Source: Sulfurimonas sp.
GTDB taxonomy: Bacteria; Campylobacterota; Campylobacteria; Campylobacterales; Sulfurimonadaceae
DNA: 12,468 nt
Reading direction: 5' to 3'
Assembly: GCA_015663215.1 (NCBI GenBank)
Contig: DQSP01000009.1
Coordinates: 1 to 12,468 of the forward strand
Below are positions 1 to 7,698 of this stretch, piece after piece (the stretch's first letter is position 1; each line of letters begins with the position of its first letter). The notes beneath the pieces are model-generated. The model saw only the letters and a list, made by a program, of their open reading frames with translations, ran no database searches and had not been told where the DNA came from. Both the position numbers and the translations under genes were made by a program.

Positions 1-1475
1 AAAATATTTTTCCAAAACGCTTAAAAGGTGAGGGTGCTTGTCAAGAAGTTCAATACTTTGAAGATGAAATAAATCTTTATGATTTACCAGTTTTGACAAC
101 ATGGGAACAAGATGGTGGTCCTTTTATAACTATGGGGCAAGTGTATACTCAGAGTTTTGATGGAGAGCTTGTAAATCTTGGAATGTATAGACTTCAAGTC
201 TATGATAAAAATCATTTAGGCATGCATTGGCAGATTCATAAAGATAGTTCACACTTTTTTGATCAGTATCAAAAAGCAGGGAAGAAAATGCCTGTAACTG
301 TAGCTATTGGTGGGAATCCTCTTTACACTTGGTGTGCAACTGCTCCTCTTCCTTATGGTGTAAATGAGTTACTTATGTACGGTCTTATCACTAAAAAACC
401 TGCCCAACTTGTTAAATCTCTAACGAATGATTTGTATATTCCTAAGGATGTTGATTATGTAATCGAAGGTTGGGTAGATACTGATGTGATGAAAATAGAA
501 GGACCTTTTGGTGATCATACAGGTTACTATACTTTAGAAGAGCCATATCCTGTGATGGAAGTCACCTGCATAAGTATGAAAAAAGAGCCGACATTTTTAG
601 CAACAGTTGTTGGAAAACCACCTTTAGAAGATAAGTACATGGGATTTGCTACAGGAAAGATATTTTTTCCTCTTTTAAAAACTACTGTTCCTGATTTACT
701 TGACTACCATATGCCAGAAAATGCAGGTTTTCATAATCTTATACTTGCAAAAATGCAACCACTTTACAAAGGGCATGCAAAACAGTTTATGCATGCTTTT
801 TGGGGTGCTGGACAGATGAGTTTTGTAAAACATGCTATCTTTGTAGATGAAAAAGCTCCTCGTCTACAAAACTATGAGGCTTTTGCTACTTATGTACTAA
901 ACCGTTTTACTCCTAAGTCTATGTTTATCACTGAAGGTATTTTAGATGCACTAGATCACTCATCTCCTGAGACTCTTGTTGGTGGGAAATTAGGTGTTGA
1001 TGCAACATCTGCAAAAGTAGTGGAAGCACCGAGTATTTTAGGTGATAACGAACTACTTTTGAAAGTAAAAGAACTTATTCCTGATGTAGTTGATTTGCAT
1101 CAGTATATGATACGTACAAATAACCCCATCACAGTTATTAGTCTTAAAAAGAGTAAAAATGCAAAGATTTACTTTGATGCATTAGTTACATTGAGCCCTC
1201 ATATTCGCATAGTTGTTTTTGTAGATGAAACTGCCAATGATATTTTTAACTCTTATATGCTTATTTGGAGAGTAACAAATAATATGGATGCTGTGAGAGA
1301 TATTTTCATCTCAGGGCTTATGGTAGGAATTGATGCAACTAACAAGTCTAGCATTGATGGTTTTACTAGAGAATGGCCGGATGATGTTGAGTGTACGCAG
1401 AGCATAGTAAAAGATTTAAAAGAAAAATCTTTATGGGATCTAGAAGAAAATCTCAATAAAAAGTATCAATTATAA
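1..1475 (+). CDS. ubiD: UbiD-family menaquinone biosynthesis decarboxylase (5' partial)
   Basis: Prenylated-FMN-dependent decarboxylase of the UbiD family. The frame is open from base 3 to the TAA at 1473-1475 (490 residues visible), so the true start lies upstream; the TTG at 93 is internal, because the residues before it (NLYDLPV) already belong to the conserved core. Numbered from base 3, one sees the DGGPFIT segment (about 37-43), GMYRLQ with Arg63 and HWQIHKD (about 75-81), which match the cofactor and metal-binding region. EGPFGDHTGYY follows at about 166-176; Glu166 and Asp171 match the acidic partners of the family's Glu-Arg-Glu/Asp network. GIDATNK and REWP near the end are typical of the C-terminal domain. 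The protein resembles the long (about 600 residue) menaquinone-type decarboxylases of Campylobacterota, assigned to the futalosine route (MqnL role), where a naphthoate intermediate is decarboxylated. Roughly 100 N-terminal residues would then be missing. The family is certain; the exact substrate is inferred. Confidence 0.9.
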   Translation, partial: NIFPKRLKGEGACQEVQYFEDEINLYDLPVLTTWEQDGGPFITMGQVYTQSFDGELVNLGMYRLQVYDKNHLGMHWQIHKDSSHFFDQYQKAGKKMPVTVAIGGNPLYTWCATAPLPYGVNELLMYGLITKKPAQLVKSLTNDLYIPKDVDYVIEGWVDTDVMKIEGPFGDHTGYYTLEEPYPVMEVTCISMKKEPTFLATVVGKPPLEDKYMGFATGKIFFPLLKTTVPDLLDYHMPENAGFHNLILAKMQPLYKGHAKQFMHAFWGAGQMSFVKHAIFVDEKAPRLQNYEAFATYVLNRFTPKSMFITEGILDALDHSSPETLVGGKLGVDATSAKVVEAPSILGDNELLLKVKELIPDVVDLHQYMIRTNNPITVISLKKSKNAKIYFDALVTLSPHIRIVVFVDETANDIFNSYMLIWRVTNNMDAVRDIFISGLMVGIDATNKSSIDGFTREWPDDVECTQSIVKDLKEKSLWDLEENLNKKYQL

Positions 1476-1530
1476 AGATATTGTAAAGAGTTTGATATTT
1501 ATAAGTGATATTTTCTAAATATAAGCAATT

Positions 1531-1536
1531 TATAAT
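1531..1536 (+). promoter_or_regulatory. Candidate -10 box for the cytochrome gene
   Basis: An exact TATAAT lies 43 bases before the cytochrome start, inside a very AT-rich 104-base gap. No convincing -35 box is seen, which is common in Campylobacterota vegetative promoters. A second TATAAT at 1559-1564 is too close to the ribosome binding site (AGGTGG, 1571-1576) to give a normal leader. AT richness makes chance matches likely. Confidence 0.3.
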
Positions 1537-1579
1537 AATTTCTAATGTAATATAGTTCTATAATTTTCAAAGGTGGCCT

Positions 1580-1915
1580 ATGACTAAATTTGTATTAATT
1601 CTTTTATCTCTAACTATATTTTCACTCACTACTGCAAATGCAGCTCTTTATAAAGGGCAAAGAATCTTTGTTAAGAAATGTATAAAATGTCATGATGCTG
1701 GACAGAGTTTTGTATCTAAATACAAGATGAAAAAGTGGAAAAAATGGATGAAGAAAAAGGGTAAACCTTTAGCCCAATTACATTTAAAAAATAAAAAAGC
1801 AAAAAAATCACATAAATATTTTAAAAGTAAAAAATACTCTAAAAAATCTAAACACTTAAAACAATTTCTTGTTGAATATGCTAAAGACAGTGGTAATGTA
1901 CCAGCCTGTAATTAA
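1580..1915 (+). CDS. Small secreted monoheme cytochrome c, lysine-rich
   Basis: Predicted periplasmic c-type cytochrome of 111 residues. Residues 1-21 form a Sec signal peptide: Lys3, a hydrophobic stretch at 4-17 and an ANA-A cleavage site before Ala22. One heme attachment motif, CIKCH, sits at 34-38, preceded by an ALYKGQRIF helix typical of class I cytochromes c. No axial Met is obvious; Met50 and Met57 are candidates. The mature chain is extreme: 28 of about 90 residues are Lys, plus one Arg, against two Asp and one Glu. The end (DSGNVPACN) with a lone Cys110 resembles small cytochromes I recall from Sulfurimonas and Arcobacter relatives, but those seem less basic. The start is fixed by AGGTGG at 1571-1576. 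It stands alone between ubiD and a terminator. Its redox partner is unknown; electron carriage in the periplasm is inferred from the heme motif only. Confidence 0.8.
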   Translation: MTKFVLILLSLTIFSLTTANAALYKGQRIFVKKCIKCHDAGQSFVSKYKMKKWKKWMKKKGKPLAQLHLKNKKAKKSHKYFKSKKYSKKSKHLKQFLVEYAKDSGNVPACN

Positions 1916-1938
1916 GTCTTAAACCAATACCTTTTTAC

Positions 1939-1963
1939 AATAAAGCAGAGTCTCTGCTTTATT
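1939..1963 (+). terminator. Hairpin terminator after the cytochrome gene
   Basis: A perfect 12-base inverted repeat (1939-1950 with 1952-1963, centre base 1951; in practice a stem of about 11 pairs with a 3-base loop) begins 24 bases after the cytochrome stop. The stem has a GCAGAG/CTCTGC core flanked by A-rich and T-rich arms (left arm AATAAAG, right arm CTTTATTT), so the T side lies downstream of the GC core as in intrinsic terminators. It ends the ubiD/cytochrome side before the argH promoter and may work weakly in reverse. Confidence 0.75.
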
Positions 1964-1976
1964 TCCCCCTAATACT

Positions 1977-2004
1977 TTGTAAAATCACCTTATTTTGCTA
2001 AAAT
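1977..2004 (+). promoter_or_regulatory. Probable sigma70-type promoter of argH-osmC
   Basis: TTGTAA at 1977-1982 (close to TTGACA) is followed by a 16-base spacer and TAAAAT at 1999-2004. Transcription would begin near 2011, giving a leader of about 25 bases that carries GGAG at 2023-2026. It lies just after the terminator. The -10 box is the right arm of a short inverted repeat (TATTTT-GCT-AAAATA), which may be chance in AT-rich DNA; no arginine-repressor box is recognised. Confidence 0.5.
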
Positions 2005-2034
2005 ACCAAACTTTTAAAAATCGGAGATCTTAAT

Positions 2035-3417
2035 ATGGATAAAATGTGGTCAGGTCGCTTTAGTGCGACTGCTTCAAGTCTGTTAGATAAATTTAATGCT
2101 TCTATAATGTATGATAGAAAACTTTATCGTGAAGATATTGAGGGCTCCTTAGCCCATGCGGCAATGCTTGCAAAACAGGGCATACTCAATACCGAAGAAC
2201 TCATCTTAGTTACTGAAGGTTTAAACCAAGTAAAAACAGAAATTGAAAATGATGAATTTGAGTGGAATATAAGTGATGAAGATTTACATATGGGAATTGA
2301 GAAGCGATTAACGGCTATCATTGGTGATGCTGGTAAAAAACTCCATACTGCTCGTAGTCGTAATGACCAAGTAGCGGTTGATTTTAGACGTTATGTTCTT
2401 CGTAAAAACTTAGAGATTGTCAAAGGTTTAAAGCTACTGATGCAAGAAGTTCTAGTTGTTGCAGATAAACATACTGAGACTCTTATCCCTGGTATGACAC
2501 ACCTCCAACATGCGCAGCCAATTAACTTTGCATTTCATTTAGGTGCATATCTTTCTATGTTTAAACGCGACATCGCTCGTTTTGAAGACTCATATAAACG
2601 CAACAATATCTCTCCTCTAGGTTGTGCAGCACTAGCTGGAACACCACATAATGTTGACCGTGGAATGACTGCTGAACTTTTAGGGTTTGATTCTGTGAGT
2701 GTAAACTGTTTAGACACGGTAAGTGATAGAGATTTTGCTTTAGAGATTCTTTTTAATATAGCAACGATGATGATGCATATCTCGCGTTTAAGTGAAGAAC
2801 TTGTTATGTGGTCTTCTTATGAGTTTGGTTTTGTTGAACTCAGCGATGAGTACTCAACGGGTAGTTCTATAATGCCACAAAAGAAAAACCCTGATGTACC
2901 AGAATTGCTTCGTGGAAAAACGGGTCGCGTTTATGGTTCACTTATGGGTCTTCTAACGGTGATGAAAGGTCTTCCACTCGCATACAACAAAGATACTCAA
3001 GAAGATAAAGAGGGTGTTTTTGACTCAGTTGAGACAGCTACTATATCTTTAGAGATTCTAAAAGAAGCTATAAAAACAATGGAAGTTAAATCTCATAATA
3101 TGGAATCAGCATGTGCAGTTGGGCATCTCTCTGCTACTGATTTAGCTGACTATTTAGTTGAAAAATGCGACATACCATTTCGTGAAGCTCACTTCATCAC
3201 AGGCCGTGCAGTTGCCAAAGGTGAAGAGATAAATGTTGATCTCTCAAAGATGGATTTTAAATACCTCAAAGAAATAGATGCTCGTATAAACGAAGATGTG
3301 ATGGAGTACCTTGGTCTTCGCCACTCTATGAACGCAAGAACATCCGAGGGTGGAACAGCAACTATAAAAACAAAAGAACAATTAGAATACTTTAAAAACT
3401 ATCTTAAAGGAAATTAA
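2035..3417 (+). CDS. argH: Argininosuccinate lyase
   Basis: Cleaves argininosuccinate to arginine and fumarate, the last step of arginine synthesis; a cytosolic homotetramer in the fumarase/aspartase superfamily. At 460 residues it is full length (E. coli 457). Family landmarks are MWSGRF at 4-9, ARSRNDQV at 106-113, HLQHAQP at 156-162 (His159 matches the catalytic His region), and the superfamily signature [12 protein letters not shown] at 276-287, whose mobile loop holds the catalytic Ser (277 or 278). The start ATG is 8 bases after GGAG (2023-2026). It has its own promoter after a terminator, and the OsmC-family gene follows after 3 bases, so the two are almost certainly cotranscribed. No other arginine gene is in view. 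No defect is visible. Confidence 0.97.
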   Translation: MDKMWSGRFSATASSLLDKFNASIMYDRKLYREDIEGSLAHAAMLAKQGILNTEELILVTEGLNQVKTEIENDEFEWNISDEDLHMGIEKRLTAIIGDAGKKLHTARSRNDQVAVDFRRYVLRKNLEIVKGLKLLMQEVLVVADKHTETLIPGMTHLQHAQPINFAFHLGAYLSMFKRDIARFEDSYKRNNISPLGCAALAGTPHNVDRGMTAELLGFDSVSVNCLDTVSDRDFALEILFNIATMMMHISRLSEELVMWSSYEFGFVELSDEYSTGSSIMPQKKNPDVPELLRGKTGRVYGSLMGLLTVMKGLPLAYNKDTQEDKEGVFDSVETATISLEILKEAIKTMEVKSHNMESACAVGHLSATDLADYLVEKCDIPFREAHFITGRAVAKGEEINVDLSKMDFKYLKEIDARINEDVMEYLGLRHSMNARTSEGGTATIKTKEQLEYFKNYLKGN

Positions 3418-3420
3418 GAG

Positions 3421-3885
3421 ATGAAAATAACTATAACACATAAAGACGCGATGAAATTTGAGGCGAAAACTGCTAATAGTAGTTTTATTATTGATTGTCC
3501 TACAATCTCACCGATTGAGTACTTCTTATCAGGTATTATCACTTGTAGTGCAACAGATTTAATAATGATCCCTAAAAATCAAGGTAAAACTGTAACTGAT
3601 TTAGTAGTAGATGGGGAAGTTGTTCGTGCCGAGCCACATCCAGCTAAATTTACTACTCTTCACTTAACATATAACTTTAATTCAGATGCAGATGATACAA
3701 TGGCTAAGAGATGGGTAATGGCTTCTATTGAGACATATTGTTCAACCATTAATACTATTCGTGATACTACTGCTATATCTTATACTATTACACATAATGG
3801 TAAAATGATTTCTGAAAATGAGAAAGTTATTTCAGGACAAGGAACTCAAATAGACATGGGTACTATCGAGTCTTGTCCTAGCTAA
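3421..3885 (+). CDS. OsmC-family (peroxiredoxin-like) protein
   Basis: Small cytosolic OsmC/Ohr-superfamily protein of 154 residues. These dimers reduce hydroperoxides through two conserved cysteines. Here Cys42 lies in SPIEYFLSGIITCSATD (the usual 'SP.E.LL..L..C...D' helix) and Cys107 in ETYCSTI, at the family's second-Cys position, so the redox pair is intact. Two additional cysteines, Cys26 and Cys152, are not part of the classical pair. After the fold there is a tail of about 24 residues ending ESCPS. The start ATG is only 3 bases after the argH stop; its ribosome binding site (AAGGA, 3407-3411) lies inside the end of argH, which supports cotranscription. Sequence alone does not separate OsmC, Ohr and YhfA-type subfamilies, so the substrate is left open. 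Confidence 0.85.
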   Translation: MKITITHKDAMKFEAKTANSSFIIDCPTISPIEYFLSGIITCSATDLIMIPKNQGKTVTDLVVDGEVVRAEPHPAKFTTLHLTYNFNSDADDTMAKRWVMASIETYCSTINTIRDTTAISYTITHNGKMISENEKVISGQGTQIDMGTIESCPS

Positions 3886-3912
3886 AAAGCAGACCTCTTA
3901 GAGGTTGTTTTT
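3884..3912. terminator. Bidirectional terminator between convergent osmC-family and HIT genes
   Basis: A five-A run (3884-3888), then a stem with core ACCTC (3893-3897) and GAGGT (3901-3905), a TTA loop (3898-3900), and a five-T run (3908-3912). The outer arms pair through G-T and C-G pairs around a bulged A at 3891. Either strand reads as hairpin plus U-run, suiting the two convergent genes. It starts within the stop codon of the OsmC-family gene, and its loop is the stop codon of the reverse-strand HIT gene. Confidence 0.65.
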
Positions 3913-4254
3913 AGGGTCGCTATCGCTAAAATGACCCCACTTTAGTTTTGTACCACCGAGTATGTGAAAGTGTAAGTGTTTTACCTCTTGACCCCCATTA
4001 TCCCCAATATTTGTAATGACTCTATAACCCGTTTTATCTATTTTAACACTTTTTGCGATCTCTTGAATAAAGCTAGTCATTCCTGCCATAGTCTCAGGAC
4101 TTACTTCTATAAAACTATCAACATGTTTTTTCGGTATAGCTAAAATATGAACAGGTGCTTTTGGATTTATGTCATGAAAAGCTAAAAAATCATCATTTTG
4201 GGCAATTACATTTGAGGGGATTTCTTTATTTATTATTTTACAAAATAGACACAT
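3898..4254 (-). CDS. HIT-family (HINT-like) nucleotide-binding hydrolase
   Basis: Histidine-triad protein of 118 residues, the usual HINT length. The active-site triad HLHFH occupies 93-97, with His95 the expected nucleophile, preceded by GDNGGQEVK and followed by ILGG. An N-terminal CxxC (Cys2, Cys5) together with His44 and His93 matches the zinc site of zinc-binding HINT proteins. The family hydrolyses purine nucleoside phosphoramidates and acyl-adenylates; the physiological role in bacteria is poorly defined. The start ATG follows AAGGA about 10 bases upstream on the reverse strand. It is a single-gene unit, convergent with the OsmC-family gene and divergent from pheS. The link to pheS is probably positional, although hydrolysis of aminoacyl-adenylates made by tRNA synthetases is a known HINT activity. 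Confidence 0.92.
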   Translation of the reverse strand: MCLFCKIINKEIPSNVIAQNDDFLAFHDINPKAPVHILAIPKKHVDSFIEVSPETMAGMTSFIQEIAKSVKIDKTGYRVITNIGDNGGQEVKHLHFHILGGTKLKWGHFSDSDPKNNL

Positions 4255-4286
4255 TTTATTTAATTCCTTAAGTTTAAGTATGACTT

Positions 4287-4295
4287 ATTGTAACA
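4287..4295 (-). promoter_or_regulatory. Candidate extended -10 promoter of the HIT gene
   Basis: On the reverse strand TGT-TACAAT forms an extended -10 (TGnTAnAAT type) about 32 bases before the HIT start codon. No clear -35 box is seen, which the extended -10 could compensate for. Transcription would start near 4280, leaving room for the AAGGA ribosome binding site. Confidence 0.45.
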
Positions 4296-4336
4296 CAAAT
4301 TATCGTAAATGAAGCTCTTTATTAGTAAAAATTAAA

Positions 4337-4342
4337 TATAAT
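4337..4342 (+). promoter_or_regulatory. Candidate -10 box of the pheS operon
   Basis: An exact TATAAT lies 33 bases before the preferred pheS start (4376), with no good -35 box. Transcription would begin near 4349-4350, giving a short leader of about 26 bases. That leaves no room for a Phe-rich leader peptide, T-box or attenuator, so attenuation of the E. coli pheST type is not supported here. Confidence 0.5.
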
Positions 4343-4363
4343 CCTTTAAAATTATACATGCAT

Positions 4364-4367
4364 GGAG
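4364..4367 (+). promoter_or_regulatory. Ribosome binding site that decides the pheS start
   Basis: GGAG lies 8 bases before the TTG at 4376 but downstream of the in-frame ATG at 4358. It therefore supports TTG as the start. The ATG at 4358 has only T/A-rich sequence in front of it, with no purine-rich site. Confidence 0.7.
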
Positions 4368-4375
4368 ACTCTATA

Positions 4376-5368
4376 TTGAAAGAGTGGTACGATAAAATAA
4401 ACGAAGCGACAAGTGTTGAAACTCTCGAAGAGATTCGCATTAGTGTGTTTGGTAAAAAAGGCGTTTTGAGCGCAGAATTTGCAAAGATGAAAGACCTTTC
4501 GGGTCAGGAAAAAGGGAAATTAGCAAAAGAGTTAAATACTCATAAAGCTTCTCTTATGAATGAGTTTACTGCAAAAAAGATTACACTACAAACAGAGGCA
4601 CTGAGAGTTGCTATGAAAGCTGAAGCTATAGATGTTTCTATGTTCTCGACAAGCTCACAAGCTGGTGCCTTGCATCCTGTGATGGAAACTATGGACAGAA
4701 TCGTAGAGTACTTCTCTTCTATGAACTTTGCTGTAAAAACAGGTCAGATTGTTGAAGATGATTTCAACAACTTTGAAGCATTGAACCTTCCAAAGTACCA
4801 CCCTGCACGTGATATGCAAGATACATTTTACTTTAAAGATGAGATGATGCTTCGTACACATACATCACCAGTTCAGATTAGAACTATGATGTCTACAAAA
4901 CCACCTATTAGAATGATTGCACCAGGTGCTGTTTTTCGTCGTGATTATGACTTGACTCATACTCCTATGTTTCATCAAGTTGAAGGTCTTTTAGTTGACA
5001 AAGAAGGCACTGTCTCTTTTGCAAACCTAAAGTTTATTTTAGAAGACTTTTTAAAGTATATGTTTGGGGAAGTAGAGGTGCGTTTTCGTCCTTCATTTTT
5101 CCCTTTTACAGAACCATCTGCTGAAGTAGATATTAGCTGTGTCTTTTGTAAGGGTGAGGGTTGTCGTGTGTGTTCACATACTGGCTGGTTAGAAGTTCTA
5201 GGCTGTGGAATAGTCGACCCAAATGTTTTTGAAGCAGTAAACTACAAAGATGTAAGTGGTTATGCTTTTGGACTCGGAGTTGAGCGTTTTGCGATGCTTA
5301 TTCATCAAATTGGCGATCTTCGTTCACTTTTTGAAGGCGATATTAAATTACTGGAGCAATTTCAATGA
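4376..5368 (+). CDS. pheS: Phenylalanine-tRNA ligase alpha subunit
   Basis: Catalytic subunit of the alpha2-beta2 class II synthetase that charges tRNA-Phe. The TTG start gives 330 residues, which I recall as the usual length in Campylobacter; the ATG at 4358 would add six residues (MHGDSI) and lacks a ribosome binding site. Numbering from TTG, residues 1-85 are the helical N-terminal arm; HTSPVQIR is at 162-169, motif 2 ([18 protein letters not shown]) at about 187-204, FPFTEPS at 242-248 and motif 3 ([14 protein letters not shown]) at 295-308. A four-cysteine knuckle, [12 protein letters not shown] (255-266), resembles the Cys cluster seen in many bacterial PheS. The gene overlaps pheT by 4 bases (ATGA), as expected for equimolar subunits. 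It is the first gene of the forward operon. Confidence 0.96.
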   Translation: MKEWYDKINEATSVETLEEIRISVFGKKGVLSAEFAKMKDLSGQEKGKLAKELNTHKASLMNEFTAKKITLQTEALRVAMKAEAIDVSMFSTSSQAGALHPVMETMDRIVEYFSSMNFAVKTGQIVEDDFNNFEALNLPKYHPARDMQDTFYFKDEMMLRTHTSPVQIRTMMSTKPPIRMIAPGAVFRRDYDLTHTPMFHQVEGLLVDKEGTVSFANLKFILEDFLKYMFGEVEVRFRPSFFPFTEPSAEVDISCVFCKGEGCRVCSHTGWLEVLGCGIVDPNVFEAVNYKDVSGYAFGLGVERFAMLIHQIGDLRSLFEGDIKLLEQFQ

Positions 5369-7698
5369 TAGTTACTAGATCTTGGTTAAATGAGTGGATA
5401 GATCTAAGCGGCATATCTACAGAGGAAATTGCAAAAACTTTTAATAGTATCGGTTTAGAAGTTGATAGAATACAAGAGTACCGTGTACCAGACAAGATAG
5501 TATTTGCTAAAGTTTTAGAGTGTGAAAAACACCCTGATGCAGATAAACTAAATGTATGTCAAGTAGACATTGGTTCTTCAATTCGCCAGATTGTTTGTGG
5601 TGCTGCAAATGTTAGAGCAGGACTTACTGTTGCTGTTGCTGTGCTTGGTGCCCAAATGCCAAGTGGTTTAGTAATAAAGCCCGTAAAACTTCGTGGTGTT
5701 GATTCTGATGGTATGATTTGTGCGGCAAGTGAACTTGGTCTTGTTGACATGGGCAAAGGTATCTTAGAAATAGATGCGAGTATGGGCGAGTGTAAACTTG
5801 GCGATCAAGTAAACACAAATGAATTTTTTAATGATGACTTAATCGAGATTGAACTTACTGCTAACCGTGGGGATTGTTTAAGTATCCGTGGTGTTGCTCG
5901 TGATTTAAGTGCTGCGTTTGATAGACCTATAAAATCATATACAATTACAGATAATGATGACAAACGCGGTATTGGTAGAGTTTTTGGACTCTCTCATGAA
6001 AAAGATTTAAATGTAAACCTTAGTTATAAAGCACTCTCTTTAAAAGATCTTAATGTACCAACTTTAATACAGTTAAGACTTGCACAAATTGAAGAAGAAC
6101 GTAAGTGTAAGGTCGAAGAGATGCTTCTTTATGTAACACAAAGTACAGGTGTAATCTTAAGAGCATATGATCATGAGTTCTTCTGCAGTGGTGAAGAAGA
6201 TAAAATAGCACAGGTTATACTGAGCGAAGATGAGCATGGGTATGCAACTATTGAAGGTAAGAAAACTGCTTCTATTGTTGGAATAGTACAAAAAGAGATC
6301 TCTAAACCTAAAAAAGAAGAGGGTACTATCTTACTTGAAGCTTCATACATTCCACCTGATGTTATAAGTAAAAAGATGTCTGAGTCAAAGATAGAATCAG
6401 GTCCTTTCTTTTATAAAACTTCACGTGGTTCAGAGCCTGAACTTAAGGCGGGACTTGCATACTGTGTTGATTTGATAGAGTCAAATTCTTCGTCTTCTAC
6501 TTTTAGTGGAAGAATTGAGCTTACAAATACATATACTGAAAAAGTTGTTAGTATTACAAAGCAAGAGATAGATGAGATAATTGGTGCCGTGATTGATAAA
6601 GTTGTAGTGACTAAAATCCTTAAAAACCTTGGATTTAATATATCAAAATCTTCTACAGATAATTTTGTAATAAGTGTACCTCAATTCCGTCATGACATTG
6701 TCAATAAGCAAGATATAGTTGAAGAGATAGTACGTATGGTTGGAATAGATAATATCCCATCTAAACCATTTATTCTTACAGAGGATAATCGTTTAGAAGA
6801 TAACTATTTTGAGTATAAAAAACGTTCAATATTTAGACACCGTGGTGCTAATAATGGTTTTTATGAAGCAGTCCATTTTGTTTTTGATGAGAAAAAAACT
6901 TTAAATAAGTATGGTTTTTCTACAACAAAAGATGAGTTGGAACTCCTTAACCCAATTGTGCAAACACTTGATACTTTAAGACCAACACTTTTAACGGGTC
7001 TTTTAAAATCAGCATCTAACAATGTAAAAAATGGTTACTCATCAGTAAGACTTTTTGAAATTGGTTCAGTATTTACCCCAGAGCGTGATGAGTCTTATAC
7101 AATGGCATTTATTTTTAGTGGCAATAAAGAGAGTGAAAGCTTAGCAAACGCGGGGAAACCTTCTAAAGTTGACTTTGCTTACTTCGTACAAAAAGTATCT
7201 GATGTCGTTGGTGCAGTAGAGCTTCGTGAAAATAAAACGAGCCATTCTCTTTCACATGACTATCAATCAGCAGAACTTTTAATTGATGGTTCTGTAATAG
7301 GTGAACTTTTCCGTGTTCATCCAAATGTTGAAAAAGATTATGATTTAGATGTGACTTTTATGTGTGAAATTGATTTTGCTAAGATTCCGTATGGTTTAAA
7401 AATAGCACAACAAACATCAAAGTATCAAGCATCATTTAAAGACTTAAGTCTAATAATGCCAAAAGATATGAGTTATGAGAAAGTTAAAACTGTCATTGAA
7501 AATGCTGCTATTACTAACCTTATTCGTTTTTACCCTGTTGATAAGTATAGTGATGAAGCCTTAGGTGAGAATATGAGTTTAAGCCTGCGTTTTGTACTAC
7601 AGTCTCATGAAAAAACACTAGAGGAAGAAGATATTACTTCTACGATGGATAGTATCTTAGAATCCCTCAAGTCTGAACTAGGAATAGGTCTTAGATAA
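5365..7698 (+). CDS. pheT: Phenylalanine-tRNA ligase beta subunit
   Basis: Partner subunit of PheS; binds tRNA-Phe and normally edits Tyr-tRNA-Phe. Its 777 residues compare with about 795 in E. coli. Order of domains: N-terminal B1 strand; EMAP/OB-type tRNA-binding domain about 39-150 ([13 protein letters not shown] at 56-68); [16 protein letters not shown] (166-181); B3/B4 editing region about 205-375; B5 domain about 388-465 with FRHDI at 441-445; catalytic-like core about 470-660 with LRPTLL (538-543) and [10 protein letters not shown] (561-570); FDX-ACB anticodon-arm domain about 683-775. The B3/B4 region is strongly divergent: the usual GQPxHAFD becomes [10 protein letters not shown] (Arg266 where His is expected), and the usual GG..S.V and RYERG segments are not recognisable. 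Loss of editing is an inference. GGAG at 5352-5355 inside pheS serves the start; the stop overlaps the aroA start by 1 base (TAATG). Confidence 0.96.
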   Translation: MIVTRSWLNEWIDLSGISTEEIAKTFNSIGLEVDRIQEYRVPDKIVFAKVLECEKHPDADKLNVCQVDIGSSIRQIVCGAANVRAGLTVAVAVLGAQMPSGLVIKPVKLRGVDSDGMICAASELGLVDMGKGILEIDASMGECKLGDQVNTNEFFNDDLIEIELTANRGDCLSIRGVARDLSAAFDRPIKSYTITDNDDKRGIGRVFGLSHEKDLNVNLSYKALSLKDLNVPTLIQLRLAQIEEERKCKVEEMLLYVTQSTGVILRAYDHEFFCSGEEDKIAQVILSEDEHGYATIEGKKTASIVGIVQKEISKPKKEEGTILLEASYIPPDVISKKMSESKIESGPFFYKTSRGSEPELKAGLAYCVDLIESNSSSSTFSGRIELTNTYTEKVVSITKQEIDEIIGAVIDKVVVTKILKNLGFNISKSSTDNFVISVPQFRHDIVNKQDIVEEIVRMVGIDNIPSKPFILTEDNRLEDNYFEYKKRSIFRHRGANNGFYEAVHFVFDEKKTLNKYGFSTTKDELELLNPIVQTLDTLRPTLLTGLLKSASNNVKNGYSSVRLFEIGSVFTPERDESYTMAFIFSGNKESESLANAGKPSKVDFAYFVQKVSDVVGAVELRENKTSHSLSHDYQSAELLIDGSVIGELFRVHPNVEKDYDLDVTFMCEIDFAKIPYGLKIAQQTSKYQASFKDLSLIMPKDMSYEKVKTVIENAAITNLIRFYPVDKYSDEALGENMSLSLRFVLQSHEKTLEEEDITSTMDSILESLKSELGIGLR

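Noticed and set aside
93..95. TTG as the start of the UbiD-family gene
   Set aside because: The frame is open back to the window edge and the 30 upstream residues are conserved UbiD sequence, so the gene is simply truncated by the window.
1477..1512. Three GATATT hexamers upstream of the cytochrome gene, as possible regulator sites
   Set aside because: Spacing is irregular (17 and 13 bases), the region is extremely AT-rich and no known operator fits.
1790..1850. A-runs in the cytochrome gene as a programmed slippage site
   Set aside because: The runs (up to seven A) simply encode lysines, the frame continues to a family-like C-terminus, and no alternative product is evident.
1991..2005. Inverted repeat TATTTT-GCT-AAAATA before argH as an arginine-repressor site
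   Set aside because: It does not match the ArgR box and coincides with the -10 element; best explained by AT-rich promoter sequence.
4343..4375. Leader peptide or T-box control of pheS
   Set aside because: The leader is too short, with no Phe codon run, specifier stem or terminator hairpin.
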